Assembly (NCBI RefSeq): GCF_007743815.1
Contig: NZ_CP036265.1
Coordinates: 2,410,323-2,474,322 of the forward strand
Length of the DNA stretch: 64,000 nucleotides
Reading direction: 5' to 3'
From: Alienimonas californiensis
GTDB taxonomy: Bacteria > Planctomycetota > Planctomycetia > Planctomycetales > Planctomycetaceae
Shown: in pieces, positions 15,873-25,228 of the stretch
How the letters are laid out: each line of letters opens with the position of its first letter
Numbering within the stretch: position 1 is the first letter of the stretch
Position numbers and translations under genes: made by a program
The notes under the pieces: model-generated
Told to the model about the DNA's origin: nothing
Databases searched by the model: none
The model's input: only the letters and a program-made list of their open reading frames with translations

Positions 15873-18800
15873 TTACTGGGCGACTTCCCGCCACTTCAGG
15901 ATTCGCACGCCGCCGGCCGGGAATTCGCTCTCGTACGCCCCGAGTTCATAACCGTTGAACGAGGGGCGGACGAAGTTTCGGAGATCGTCGTCGACGACGC
16001 CGCTCAGATTTTTCCCGGCGTTGATCATCGGCGAACCCTTCGCGGGGCGGTAATCGCCGGCCGCGGCGTCCTCGAAGAGCGGCGGTCGGAGGAGGTCGTT
16101 GGCGCCGGCGGCGACGCCGTCGTAGGGGGTCGGGGCGTCCAGCAAGGCATAATCGAGGATCACCGAGCCGCCGGCGTCGGCCCTGGCCGCGATCGAACCG
16201 CTGCTCAACACGCCGTTCACGACCGTCAACGCGCCGCCGTTGGTCGCATGGGCGGCGACGGCGGCGCTCGCGACGGTGACGTATCGGGCCAGGAGCGAGG
16301 CGGCGGCGCCGTCGACGTAGAGTCCCGTGGCGCCCACGCCGAGCAGATTGTCCGCGGTCAGGGCGGCGGTGCCCGTCGCCGCCGCCGCGGCGCCGCCGCA
16401 GTCGAGGACGATGCACCGGGTGAGCAGGCCGGCGCCGCCCCGACATTGAAAGCCGTCGCCGACCGCCGCGGTCACCGTGCAATCCGTTGCCGTGACGGTG
16501 GGGGCCAGCAGACTGAATCCGTCGTCGCCGGCGTTCGTCACGGTGCACCGCTCCAGCGTGATCGACCCGGAACCGGCGCCCACGTCCAAGAGAAATCCGT
16601 CCCCGCCAGCGGCGACGGTGCAGTCGACGAAGGCGTAGGCCGAGGTGCGGGTCGTCGCGACGTCGAACCCGGCCCCGTCGCGCGTGACGACGGCGCAGCG
16701 GGCGACGGTCAGGTCGCCGGCGTCCGGGATGTAAACGGCGTAGTCGCGAGCGCTCAGGGCGCTGTCCGTCACGGTCACCGGCCGGCCGGCCGGCAACGCG
16801 TACAGGGCGGTCCAGTTCCCGGAGACGTCCCAGTTCGAGATGGTGACGGCTCCGCCGGCGCACATTAGGGCGCTGCCGCAGGCGGAAACGTTCAGGGCCG
16901 TCGCGGCGCCGACGGCAAGATCGGCCCCGGCCACGTACAGGCCCGTCTCGTGGCCGGAGACGGTCAGCCCGGTGTGCAGCGCCTCGACCAGCGGGCAGTC
17001 GTTCAGCGTGAGACCCGCCCCGGTCGGGCCGACGGCGTACCCGTTCCCGTCCAGCGTGACGGACCGCGTGATCGACAGGTCCCGCAGTTCGATCTGGCCG
17101 ACGCCGTCCGCCGTCCCGGCCCCACGGTTGTAGATCACGCCGTTCGCGCAGTCCGTGGCGGCGAAGTTCGTCACCGTGGCGGCGACGACGGCCGGGTCTG
17201 ACGGATCCCGGATGACCTTGAGCGCCTGGGTGGTGCAGCCGGTCGCGGAGCATTGGTCCAGCAGCGCGCCCCGGGTGTGCTCGGACAGGAAGCCGACGGA
17301 GCTGTCGGTCACGTGGACGTTCCGCCAAACGGCGGACCCCCCGATGGAATAAAGACCTCGGCCGGTCCCGACGGCCCCGTCGACGGTGACGCCCGGGGCG
17401 CCGCCGTCGATCGTCACTTGGCAATCTTTCGCGTAGACGCCGGTCCAGTTGTCCGTGAGCACAATCGCGTCGGCCGCCTCCCAGTTCCAGACGGCGTCCT
17501 GAAGGCAGATCGCGTAGTGACTGCTGTCGCGGACGGTCAGCCGCTGGAGATCGAGGGTCGTCGCCCCGATCAGGTGCACCCCGAACGACCACCGGTCGAT
17601 CGTGCAGTCCGTGACCGTGACCGTCGCCGCCTGAGCGTAAACCGCCGCCTCGTCCCTCCAGGAGCCGGTAGGGACGCTGTCCGCGAAGGTGCAGCCGGTC
17701 ACGGTGACCTGAGCCCCGTCGACGACCAGCAGACCCGCGTGAGCGTTGGACAGGGTGAGGTCGCGTGCGATGACCGTTTCGACGTCTCGCGCGTAGAAGT
17801 GGTCCACGTTATCGGTCCAGTTCTGCAACAGGACCGTGAGGCTCTGGGCGACGGACGGATTTCCGTTCCAGGCCACGCCGTAGCGACAGTTGGTGACGGA
17901 GATCGTGTCTTCTGATCCCAGCACGAAGGCGGGGATGGATGTCTCGACGCGGATCGCGGCGTCGGAATGTCCCGAGAACGTCAGGTCGCGGAGTATCAGA
18001 TACTGCCAGCCGGCGTAGATCCCCACCACGCCGTCGCGGATCACCGAGTTGCGCACGTCCGGGTCCGAGCCGGCGGATTTCGGCAGGTACAGGCCGTACT
18101 GGCCGCCGACGATCTCGCAGCCGTCCACGACCTTCGTCCCCCCTTCGATCCACAGCCCGGTCGAGGTCGCCCCCGAGACGGTGGAATCGGTCACCGAGCA
18201 CCCGGTCCCGTTGACGTGATAGATGCCGTGGGTGCCCCCGGTGATGGTGCACCGTAAGACCTTCAACGCGGACGCGCGGGAATCGATCCCGCTCGAGTAG
18301 GAGCCGTCGACCGGCACGACGACGTTGCAGTCGCTCATGCCGACCGCGCTCCCCGCGATCGCCTTGACCGCGGAGCGGCAGCTCGAGAACGTGCCGTTCG
18401 AGACGTTGAACGCGCCGTTCGAAGCGTTCACGCCGGCGGCGAACCCGTGGAACGTGCAGCCGTTGAAGAGCAGATTGTGCGAGTTCTGAATCAGCACGCC
18501 GTCCGCGCCGGCGGCGTTCGGATTCGAGTTGAAGGCGAAGCCGTGGAACTGAATGTAGTTCTCGTCCATCAGGCGGACGGCGAACGATCCGCCGTTCGCC
18601 GGGCGAACCCGGACGGGCCCGGCGTCTCCGGTGTGGACGCCCGACGTATCGGCGATCCAGGTCAGCGGCGCCGCGGAGGTGCCGTCCGACATTCCGATGA
18701 CGGATTCGCTGTAGGTGCCCGCCCCCACGTAGACCGTGTCCCCCGCGACGGCGACGTTCGCCGCCCGCTGCATCGTGCGGTAGGCCTTCGACGCCGACTT

Positions 18801-18944
18801 GCCCCCGGATGAGGGATCGGCCGGGTTGTCGTTCCCGCTCGTGCGGACGTAATAATTCGTGGCTCCCGCCGGGACGGACAGCGCGAGCAACGCCGCCGCG
18901 GCGAGCGGGAGGACGAGACGAGGCATGACGCGATCAATCAGCAT
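15873..18944 (-). CDS. Secreted right-handed parallel beta-helix protein
   Basis: The product is 1023 residues. A signal peptide (LVLPLAAAALLALSVPAGA) is followed by NYYVRTSGND, AYRTMQRAANVAVAGDTVYV and GAGTYSESV. This is the standard opening of DUF1565/pectate-lyase-like beta-helix proteins. Many coils of about 20-25 residues follow with V-T-x-C/N spacing (VTVTDCTID, VTVTGCTFAD). The end (SPMINAGKN, then DDLRNFVRPSFNGYELGAYE) is the characteristic closing segment of the family. Such proteins are exported and may bind or cleave polysaccharides, though no catalytic residues can be assigned. The ATG at 18944 overlaps the lipoprotein stop by 11 bp, implying translational coupling. An ATG at 18926 is an alternative start. 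It ends 31 bp from the convergent Hsp70 gene. Confidence 0.85.
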   Translation of the reverse strand: MLIDRVMPRLVLPLAAAALLALSVPAGATNYYVRTSGNDNPADPSSGGKSASKAYRTMQRAANVAVAGDTVYVGAGTYSESVIGMSDGTSAAPLTWIADTSGVHTGDAGPVRVRPANGGSFAVRLMDENYIQFHGFAFNSNPNAAGADGVLIQNSHNLLFNGCTFHGFAAGVNASNGAFNVSNGTFSSCRSAVKAIAGSAVGMSDCNVVVPVDGSYSSGIDSRASALKVLRCTITGGTHGIYHVNGTGCSVTDSTVSGATSTGLWIEGGTKVVDGCEIVGGQYGLYLPKSAGSDPDVRNSVIRDGVVGIYAGWQYLILRDLTFSGHSDAAIRVETSIPAFVLGSEDTISVTNCRYGVAWNGNPSVAQSLTVLLQNWTDNVDHFYARDVETVIARDLTLSNAHAGLLVVDGAQVTVTGCTFADSVPTGSWRDEAAVYAQAATVTVTDCTIDRWSFGVHLIGATTLDLQRLTVRDSSHYAICLQDAVWNWEAADAIVLTDNWTGVYAKDCQVTIDGGAPGVTVDGAVGTGRGLYSIGGSAVWRNVHVTDSSVGFLSEHTRGALLDQCSATGCTTQALKVIRDPSDPAVVAATVTNFAATDCANGVIYNRGAGTADGVGQIELRDLSITRSVTLDGNGYAVGPTGAGLTLNDCPLVEALHTGLTVSGHETGLYVAGADLAVGAATALNVSACGSALMCAGGAVTISNWDVSGNWTALYALPAGRPVTVTDSALSARDYAVYIPDAGDLTVARCAVVTRDGAGFDVATTRTSAYAFVDCTVAAGGDGFLLDVGAGSGSITLERCTVTNAGDDGFSLLAPTVTATDCTVTAAVGDGFQCRGGAGLLTRCIVLDCGGAAAAATGTAALTADNLLGVGATGLYVDGAAASLLARYVTVASAAVAAHATNGGALTVVNGVLSSGSIAARADAGGSVILDYALLDAPTPYDGVAAGANDLLRPPLFEDAAAGDYRPAKGSPMINAGKNLSGVVDDDLRNFVRPSFNGYELGAYESEFPAGGVRILKWREVAQ

Positions 18945-19629
18945 GGTCGCGCCCCAGGCGGTCGGCGGACGGCCGCGGGGGCGGCGGCGGCGGACGGTAG
19001 CTCGCCGCGGACTCCGGGCGGGAACGGGACCGCGGCGCCGCGACGGGCGTCGACGGCCACCCGACCGCCGGCCCGGACGTTCCCGTCTGAACCGTTCCCG
19101 GCCGGGCCGCAGCCGACCGATCTCGGTTCGGGTTCATCGTCAGCACGACCCGTTCGGGGTGCTCGATGGTCGCTGTGTCCTCGCCCAGCTCCACGACGGT
19201 GACGCCGGCGCCGCTCTCCCCGGCGGCGAGCAACAGCATCTGTCCCGTCCCGTCGGATCGTCCCGCCCACAACTGAGCGATCCGCCGGCCGTCCACGTCC
19301 CAGAATCCGCGCAGGTGCAGGTGCTCCGTGCGGGGGCCGGCCTGATCCGCCGCAACCGGATCGACCGGAGGGCCGAAGAAATCCCAGTCCGCCGGCGGCT
19401 CCGGCGGCAGGGGCGCGGCGGCGACCCGGGGCGCCGCCGCGGGGGGAGCGGCGCTCGCGGCGGCGATCGGCGCGGGCGCCGGATCGGACGGCGCCGCGAC
19501 GGGCGCCGCCGGGGGGGGCGCCTGCGGGTCCTCCGTCGCCGCCAGTTCCGCGCCGCCGCAGCCGCTCAGGGCGGCGACGGCGAAGGCGCCCAGCGGGCCG
19601 AGCGGCAGCGTGCGGAACGAGCGGGGCAC
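18934..19629 (-). CDS. Lipoprotein, possibly GspC/PilP-like
   Basis: The product is 231 residues from a GTG start. The N terminus is a lipoprotein signal with lipobox LSGC (Cys 24). A Pro/Ala-rich spacer is followed by one compact domain: WDFFGPPVDP, LHLRGFWDVDGRRIAQLW, VTVVELGEDTATIEH and RVVLTMNPN. That layout (small beta domain after a long linker, with a bound-back phrase near its end) resembles the GspC homology region or PilP, which link the inner-membrane platform to the secretin. The resemblance is by eye only. It lies divergent from the secretion operon at 19991-29655, which supports the idea. The start was chosen because it gives a proper signal; the frame upstream is spurious. It overlaps the beta-helix gene. 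Confidence 0.6.
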   Translation of the reverse strand: MPRSFRTLPLGPLGAFAVAALSGCGGAELAATEDPQAPPPAAPVAAPSDPAPAPIAAASAAPPAAAPRVAAAPLPPEPPADWDFFGPPVDPVAADQAGPRTEHLHLRGFWDVDGRRIAQLWAGRSDGTGQMLLLAAGESGAGVTVVELGEDTATIEHPERVVLTMNPNRDRSAAARPGTVQTGTSGPAVGWPSTPVAAPRSRSRPESAASYRPPPPPPRPSADRLGRDHAD

Positions 19630-19826
19630 GATCGACGGCCAGGGAAAAGGGGCAGTTGAGGGGCGCGAACAACCGACGCCCCCCGTCACTCTGCCCCGCT
19701 CCGGCTGAGCGGGCGGTCGTGACCTCGCCGCCCCGCGCGGTCTGCGGGGGGAACTGTGCGGTGGGTGTCGGCGGGGCGGGTTCTGACGACCGTGAGAGCC
19801 GCGAATTGCTTCGCCCGCAGAGTTTT

Positions 19827-19854
19827 TTGCTCTCTCCGCGGCGTGTTGTAGGGT
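19827..19854 (+). promoter_or_regulatory. Possible promoter of the secretion operon
   Basis: TTGCTC (19827-19832) and TAGGGT (19849-19854) lie 16 bases apart in the 361-base divergent region 19630-19990. The same TAGGGT with a TTG-type -35 element is found before the DUF1559 gene at 45278-45306. The assignment is a weak consensus match and needs transcript mapping. Nothing else is seen in this intergenic region. Confidence 0.3.
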
Positions 19855-19990
19855 TCGACGTCCCGGCCCACCGCCGGACCGTGTCCCCCGCTCCGCCGCT
19901 TTCCGGACCTCCCCCATCGCCGCCGCCTCGCCCGCCGCCGCTCCGAGATCCGCCGCCCCCTCCCGTGGGGGGACCGCCGGGGCGGGGGCG

Positions 19991-20362
19991 GTGGGCGTGC
20001 TGCTGGGCGACCCGGTGCTGCGGGCGGTGACCGTGCGTCGATTAGAATTATTGGGGTATACGGTGACGCCGCTGCCGGACGACCCCGCCGCGGCGCCGGT
20101 CGTCGCGGCGGACGCGGCCGTCGACGGCGTGTTGATCGACCTCGACCTGCCGGACGGCGCCGGGCTGCGGATCGTGGAGCGGCTCGCGTCGGAGGACGCC
20201 ACCGCGGGGCTGCCGGTTCTCGGCCTCGCCGCGGACACCCCGCAGGGGCTCGTCGAAGAGGCCTACGCCGCCGGCGTGGCCGACTTCCTGATCCACCCCT
20301 ACGACCCGCTGGTGCTCGAATCCAAGGTCGCCCGTCTGCTGAAGTCGGCGATCGGCCCTTAA
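19991..20362 (+). CDS. Receiver (REC) domain protein, degenerate
   Basis: The product is a stand-alone receiver of 123 residues from a GTG start. The phospho-acceptor is likely Asp 50 in VLIDLDLPDGAG, with the conserved Pro at +4. The usual acidic pair at the N terminus is reduced to GDP. The conserved Thr/Ser position reads GLAAD, and the conserved Lys (normally K-P) reads HP in DFLIHPYDP. Loss of the Lys suggests phosphorylation signalling is altered or absent. The gene lies 70 bp before gspE and probably opens the secretion operon, so it may act as a protein-protein module regulating the ATPase. The exact start is uncertain because the upstream sequence is open and GC-rich. Confidence 0.7.
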   Translation: MGVLLGDPVLRAVTVRRLELLGYTVTPLPDDPAAAPVVAADAAVDGVLIDLDLPDGAGLRIVERLASEDATAGLPVLGLAADTPQGLVEEAYAAGVADFLIHPYDPLVLESKVARLLKSAIGP

Positions 20363-20432
20363 TTCCGACGCCGCCCGCCCTTCCCCCGGGCGCCGGCGCT
20401 TTTCCCGCCTCACCCCGAACGGACGCACTGAT

Positions 20433-22139
20433 ATGGCCCGCCGCCTCGGCGACATTCTGCAGGAACGCGGCTGGATCGACGCCGACGCGCTCGCGCGCGC
20501 CCTCGCCGACCAGCGGGGCGGCCGCGGCCGGCTGGGCACCCTGCTGCTGGGCCGCGGCCTCGTCTCCCGGGATCAGTTGGGCGAAGCGTTCGCGGAGCAG
20601 TTCGAGGTCCCGTTCCGCTCGCTGACGGCGACGCAGATCCACCCCCAACTGCCCCGCCTGTTGCCGGAAACCTTCGCCCGCGGCCGTGAGGTCGCCCCGG
20701 TCGCGGTCGACGGCGACCGCGTGACGCTCGCCATGGCCGCCCCGGACGATATGGAGGCGATCAGCGAGGTCGAATTGCTCACCGGTTATCGGGTGGACCC
20801 GGTGATCTGCATGGCGGACGAATTGACCGCCGTACTGGACCGGGCCTTCGACGAACGCGTCGCGGCCCGGCAGACGGCGGTGGATATTCGCTTTGAGGAG
20901 CTGCGGACCGGCGCCGCGGCCCCGTCGGCGATGAAAACCGACGAAGACCCGGACGCCCCCGTCGTGCGGCTGGTGCGGTCGATCCTGATGGGCGCGGTGC
21001 ACTCCGGGGCGAGCGACATTCACCTGGAGCCCCACGATCCGCAGATGCGCGTGCGCTACCGGGTGGACGGTCAATTGCAGGAGATTATGACCGTCCCCGG
21101 GCACAGCGAGGAGGCGGTCGTCGGCCGAATTAAGGTCATGGCGGATATGGACACCGCCGAGCAGCGCCGCCCGCAGGACGGCACGCTCACGCTGGTCGAC
21201 GGGGACTCCCGGGCGAGCTTCCGCGTCAGCTCCATCCCCACCGTCGGCGGCGAAAAGGTCGTGATGCGGGTGCTGGACGAAACCGGCCGGACCTTCAGCT
21301 TCGACGCCCTCGGCATGCCGGACGATCAGGTCGCCCGCGTCCGTCAGTTGCTCGATAAACCGCACGGGATGGTCGTGATGACCGGCCCGACGGGCTCCGG
21401 CAAAACGACCACCATGTATTCGATGCTGTGCAGCATCGACGCCGACCAGCGGAATATCTCCACCATCGAGGACCCGGTGGAGTTCCGCCTGCCCGGCGTC
21501 AATCAGGTGCAGGCGAACAACGACTTCGGCATGGGCTTCGCCAACGGGTTGAAATACCTGATGCGACAGGACCCGGACGTCATTCTCGTCGGCGAGATCC
21601 GCGACCGGGAAACGGCGACCGCCGCGGTGCAGGCGGCCCTCACCGGCCACCTGCTCATCTCCACGCTGCACACCAACGACGCGGTCGGCACCGTCGCCCG
21701 CCTGGCGGACCTGGGGCTGGACCAGTTTAAGATCGCCGGCTCGCTGATCGCCAGCATCGGCCAGCGCCTGCTGCGCCGCATCTGCCCGCACTGCCGCACC
21801 GAGCAATCGGCGGACCGGCGGGCCTCGAACCGCAAACTGATCGACCTGCTGTTCGCCGGCCGGCAACGCCCCGCCGAGGCCGACCCGGACGCGTTGTATT
21901 ACGAAGGCTCGGGGTGCGAGCGGTGCCACGGCACCGGCTACGCCGGCCGCGTGCCGATCTATGAGATTATGACCGTCACGCCCGCCCTGGAGCGGGCGAT
22001 CGAGGCCGGTCTCCCGGCCAGCAAACTCCGGGAGCTCGCCGCGGAAGACGGCATGATCGAACTCGCCGTCGGCGGCCTGCGACAGGCTCGGGCCGGCGTG
22101 ACCACCGTGGAGGAAGTGTACTTCAAACTCGCCGGTTGA
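20433..22139 (+). CDS. GspE/PilB-type secretion or pilus assembly ATPase
   Basis: The product is 568 residues. It has the N-terminal MshEN/T2SSE_N-type domain (RRLGDILQERGWID, then LGTLLLGRGLVSRDQLGEA). The hexameric ATPase domain contains Walker A GPTGSGKTT (about residues 318-326), the Asp box after it (STIEDPVEF), Walker B region DVILVGEIRDRETA (about 382) and the His box STLHTND. The zinc-binding tetracysteine motif is complete: CPHC near 450 and CERC near 495. All catalytic elements are therefore intact. It should power pseudopilus or pilus assembly from the cytoplasm together with the GspF gene 137 bp downstream. GspE versus PilB cannot be settled from sequence alone. Confidence 0.92.
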   Translation: MARRLGDILQERGWIDADALARALADQRGGRGRLGTLLLGRGLVSRDQLGEAFAEQFEVPFRSLTATQIHPQLPRLLPETFARGREVAPVAVDGDRVTLAMAAPDDMEAISEVELLTGYRVDPVICMADELTAVLDRAFDERVAARQTAVDIRFEELRTGAAAPSAMKTDEDPDAPVVRLVRSILMGAVHSGASDIHLEPHDPQMRVRYRVDGQLQEIMTVPGHSEEAVVGRIKVMADMDTAEQRRPQDGTLTLVDGDSRASFRVSSIPTVGGEKVVMRVLDETGRTFSFDALGMPDDQVARVRQLLDKPHGMVVMTGPTGSGKTTTMYSMLCSIDADQRNISTIEDPVEFRLPGVNQVQANNDFGMGFANGLKYLMRQDPDVILVGEIRDRETATAAVQAALTGHLLISTLHTNDAVGTVARLADLGLDQFKIAGSLIASIGQRLLRRICPHCRTEQSADRRASNRKLIDLLFAGRQRPAEADPDALYYEGSGCERCHGTGYAGRVPIYEIMTVTPALERAIEAGLPASKLRELAAEDGMIELAVGGLRQARAGVTTVEEVYFKLAG

Positions 22140-22276
22140 ACGTCCGGGCGGCGGGACGGAGGCGGCGGTCGGACGGCCCGCTCCGCGTTTATCCCCCTCC
22201 CCGAGGCCTCCGCTGAGTTCATTGTTCGACCTTTCTTCGCCGCCCGCCCTCCGCCTTCTCCCTTCCGCCTGAAACT

Positions 22277-23398
22277 ATGTCCGCCGCCATCACCCCGACG
22301 GGGGTTCTCGGAGTTCTCCGAAAACTTCAGGAAATCCAGATCGGCGGCGGCTCCGGGATCGTCGTCAAGCGGAAGGACCTGGTCGGGATTCTGCGGAACC
22401 TGTGCACCATGATCCGCAACGGCGTGGGTCTGCCGGGCGCGATCGCGACGCTGCGGGAGGATCCCGCGAACCGCAAATACGCCCGCATTTTCGAGAAGGT
22501 GGGCGAATCCGTGGCGACGGGCAGCACGCTGTCGACGTCGCTGGCGCCGTTTCCGGAATCGTTCCCGCCGCTGCTGGTTCATCAATTACGCGTCGGCGAA
22601 CGCGCCGGCACCCTGCCGGACAGCCTGGATCGCGTCACCCGACAGTTGGAGCAGGGCGCGAACCTCAAGGCGTTCCTGATCAAAAAGCTCAGCTACCCCC
22701 TGCTCGTCACCGTCGCGGGGATCGGGGCGGTGACGTTTATGATTCTGTGCGTCATCCCCACGTTTCAGGACATGTACGACGAAAGCGGCGCCACCCTGCC
22801 GCTGATCACGCGCGTGCTGGTCGCGGTCGGCGAAACGGCGTCCTCCCACTATTTATTGATTCTTGGCGGCATCGCGGCGGCGATCGGCGGGGCGGTCTGG
22901 GCCTGGAGAGAGCCGACGAGCCGCCAGGCCATCGACCGGGCCTGCGTGCGGCTGCCGGGGCTCGGCGGTTGGTTTCGCAGCATCGCCGTCCTGCAATTCA
23001 TGGACGTGCTGGGCAACCTGATGGAGAGCGGCTTCACCCTGGCGGACGCGCTCATTCCCGCCTCCGAGGCCGTCTCCAACCGGCACGTGCGGGGACAGAT
23101 CCGGCGGCTGCACGCGGCGGTGCGGCGGGGCGAACGCTTCAGCGCCGCGCTGGACGTTGAGGGCGGGCTGTTTCCGCCGATCGTGCGGCAATTAGTGATC
23201 GTGGGCGAGCGGACCGGACGGCTCGGGCCGGTCACCGCCCAGATCCGCACGCATCTGCGGAGCGACGTCGAACGCACCACCGCGGCGCTGCTGGGCACGA
23301 TCGAGCCGGTGCTGACCGTCACCCTCGCCGCGGCGATCGGCGGCATCCTGATGGCGGTTTATCTGCCGATGTTCGACCTGATCGGCCAGATGCACTGA
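22277..23398 (+). CDS. GspF/PilC-type inner-membrane platform protein
   Basis: The product is 373 residues. It has the duplicated T2SSF domain, with FLIKKLSYPLLVTVAGIGAV and ILCVIPTFQDMYDESGATLP in the first copy. The closing TIEPVLTVTLAAAIGGILMAVYLPMFDLI is the hallmark C terminus of the family. Three membrane helices are visible near residues 140, 190 and 350. The protein forms the polytopic base on which pseudopilins are extruded and contacts the GspE ATPase. It follows gspE and precedes a block of pseudopilin genes. Confidence 0.92.
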   Translation: MSAAITPTGVLGVLRKLQEIQIGGGSGIVVKRKDLVGILRNLCTMIRNGVGLPGAIATLREDPANRKYARIFEKVGESVATGSTLSTSLAPFPESFPPLLVHQLRVGERAGTLPDSLDRVTRQLEQGANLKAFLIKKLSYPLLVTVAGIGAVTFMILCVIPTFQDMYDESGATLPLITRVLVAVGETASSHYLLILGGIAAAIGGAVWAWREPTSRQAIDRACVRLPGLGGWFRSIAVLQFMDVLGNLMESGFTLADALIPASEAVSNRHVRGQIRRLHAAVRRGERFSAALDVEGGLFPPIVRQLVIVGERTGRLGPVTAQIRTHLRSDVERTTAALLGTIEPVLTVTLAAAIGGILMAVYLPMFDLIGQMH

Positions 23399-23461
23399 GC
23401 CCCCCCGCGGCGCGGGCCGGGGCCTCTCGCTTCATTTCCCCCCCTCTGAAGAAGGATCGCC

Positions 23462-23830
23462 GTGTCGTTCCCCCCCGCTCCCCCCCGTCGTTTGGGCGAC
23501 CCCGGCTTGGCGGACCCCGGCCCTCCGCGGCGGGGCCTTTCGCTGTTGGAATTGACCGCCGCCCTGACCCTGCTGGGAATTGTCGCCGCGGTGGTCGTAC
23601 CGCGCCTGGGCGTCGCGGCTCGGGGCGTGGACGTCAGGAGTTGCGAACGCTGCCGCGAGACGCTCGACGTCCATGCCGCCCTGCACCGCCGCAATACGGG
23701 AGCTTGGCCGCAGACGAATCTCTCGGATCTGGGGGCCTCGCTGCCGGAGGGGTTGCCGGTCTGCCCCGTGGACGGCACGGCCTATACGTTCGACGCGGCG
23801 ACGGGAAAGACGGTCCCGCACGCGCATTAA
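23462..23830 (+). CDS. Prepilin-type pseudopilin
   Basis: The product is 122 residues from a GTG start. A long Pro-rich leader ends in RRGLSLLELTAALTLLGIVAAVVVPRL. This is a type IV prepilin cleavage site (after Gly, Glu at +5) and hydrophobic helix; the canonical Phe at +1 is replaced by Leu. The C-terminal body is short, with two Cys near the helix (SCERC) and a Cys-Pro near the end (GLPVCPVDGTAYTFD). It should be processed by a prepilin peptidase and join the pseudopilus. The short body fits a minor or GspG-like subunit. Confidence 0.8.
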   Translation: MSFPPAPPRRLGDPGLADPGPPRRGLSLLELTAALTLLGIVAAVVVPRLGVAARGVDVRSCERCRETLDVHAALHRRNTGAWPQTNLSDLGASLPEGLPVCPVDGTAYTFDAATGKTVPHAH

Positions 23831-24108
23831 TCGGGCGGATGCGAGGCGTCGACTCGTAGGACGGCGTCGGTGCGACGACGATCGGACGATCGCAATTAAG
23901 GCGTGAACGGTCGGCGCGCGAAGCGGGGGGCCTTCAATTCGGCCCAGACCTTCGGAAAACCGCAGGCGAGGCGGAAAACGTCCCGGCGCCCTCGCCCAGC
24001 GTGTTCTAGGTTGAACTGTCGGTCATGCAAGACCGGCGCTGCCGCGGATCGCCCCGAGGGCCGATCTCCCGGCGTTTCCCCCTCCATACATCCTTTCAGG
24101 ACTTCACA

Positions 24109-24498
24109 ATGACCCGCTCCCTCACGGGCCGGACGGACCGCGGTCAGGCGCGGGCCGCCGCCGGTTCCCCCGGCGCCCTTCGCCGCAAAGGTTTTTCGCT
24201 GCTGGAGCTGATCGCGGTGGTGACGATCCTGGGGATCATCGCCGCCGTCGTGATTCCGCGAATCAGCTCCTCCAGCAACACCGCGAAAATGAAGGCGGAC
24301 CAGCAGACCGCCGCGGAACTGCGCTCCGCCGTCGAGCGGCATTACTTCGAAGACGGGGCGTTCCCGACCAACTACGCGGAACTGGTGACCGACGGCTACC
24401 TGCACTCGGATCCGAGCTGGCAGTACTACACCAACGCCTCGGGGGCGAAGTCACAGGCCTACGACTCCGCGACCGGCAAGATCACCCTCACGGACTGA
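24109..24498 (+). CDS. GspG-like major pseudopilin
   Basis: The product is 129 residues. A basic leader is followed by KGFSLLELIAVVTILGIIAAVVIPRIS, a textbook prepilin peptidase site with cleavage between Gly and Phe and Glu at +5. The rest contains AELRSAVERHYFEDGAFPTN and LVTDGYLHSDPSW. These fit the GspG layout, with an aromatic-rich spine and short C-terminal domain. The ATG at 24109 gives a 27-residue leader. The preceding 278 bases (23831-24108) hold no gene that I can support. This is probably the most abundant subunit of the pseudopilus. Confidence 0.85.
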   Translation: MTRSLTGRTDRGQARAAAGSPGALRRKGFSLLELIAVVTILGIIAAVVIPRISSSSNTAKMKADQQTAAELRSAVERHYFEDGAFPTNYAELVTDGYLHSDPSWQYYTNASGAKSQAYDSATGKITLTD

Positions 24499-24578
24499 TC
24501 GAGGTCCGCGGTCGAGCGGCCGCCGGGCGGCCCGAACGCGGGGACGAGTCTTCGCGCCCTCCCGCCCTCAACGCTGGT

Positions 24579-25109
24579 ATGACGCTTCCCGCCCCCCGCC
24601 GCCGACATTGCCCCCCGGGGCGTGGTCGGCAGCTTGGTCCGCTGCGGCGGGGCGCCCGGTCGCGGCGGGGCGTGACGCTGTTGGAACTGGTGGCCGTGGT
24701 CACGCTGATGGGCGTCTTCGCCGCGGTCGCGGCGAGCCGCTCCAACGGGTTCTTCGCGGACGTCACGGTCCGCACCCAGGCGGAGACCGTCGCCGGGCTG
24801 CTGCACGCGGCCAAACGCCGCGCGATCCTGACGGGGACCGACAGCGGACTGCGGTTCGTCGAGAGCGGCGGCCGCATCACGGCGTTCGTGCCCGTGGAGC
24901 GATCCGGCCCCATGCTGATCGATACCGACGCCCCCCTCCCCACGCCGGAGGGAATTGAGGTCACCTGCGCCCAGTCGGAGTTGCTGTTCGATTTTGAGGG
25001 GATGGCCAGCACACCCGGAGCGACGATCGATTTCGTCGGCGACGCACGCCAGTGGCGAATTGAGCTGACCCCGGCGACCTCCCGCATGCGTGTGGCCGAA
25101 GTCCCCTGA
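24579..25109 (+). CDS. GspH-like minor pseudopilin
   Basis: The product is 176 residues. A leader of about 30 residues, rich in Arg and Pro, ends at RRGVTLLELVAVVTLMGVFAAVAA, a prepilin cleavage site with Val rather than Phe at +1 and Glu at +5. The globular part has VRTQAETVAGLLHAAKRRAI, LRFVESGGRITAFV and WRIELTPATSR. This matches the beta-rich GspH pattern in length and layout. The gene sits between gspG-like and gspI-like genes in the expected order. Confidence 0.8.
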   Translation: MTLPAPRRRHCPPGRGRQLGPLRRGARSRRGVTLLELVAVVTLMGVFAAVAASRSNGFFADVTVRTQAETVAGLLHAAKRRAILTGTDSGLRFVESGGRITAFVPVERSGPMLIDTDAPLPTPEGIEVTCAQSELLFDFEGMASTPGATIDFVGDARQWRIELTPATSRMRVAEVP

Positions 25110-25228
25110 CGGGCTCGGCGCGCCGGGGCCATCACGCCCGGGGCCGTCACGCCCGGGGCGACTGGCGCCCGGGGGATCGCAGCCGTCGTGCTTCTTTCGC
25201 TCCGCCGTCCCCAAAACAGGCCCCGTCC

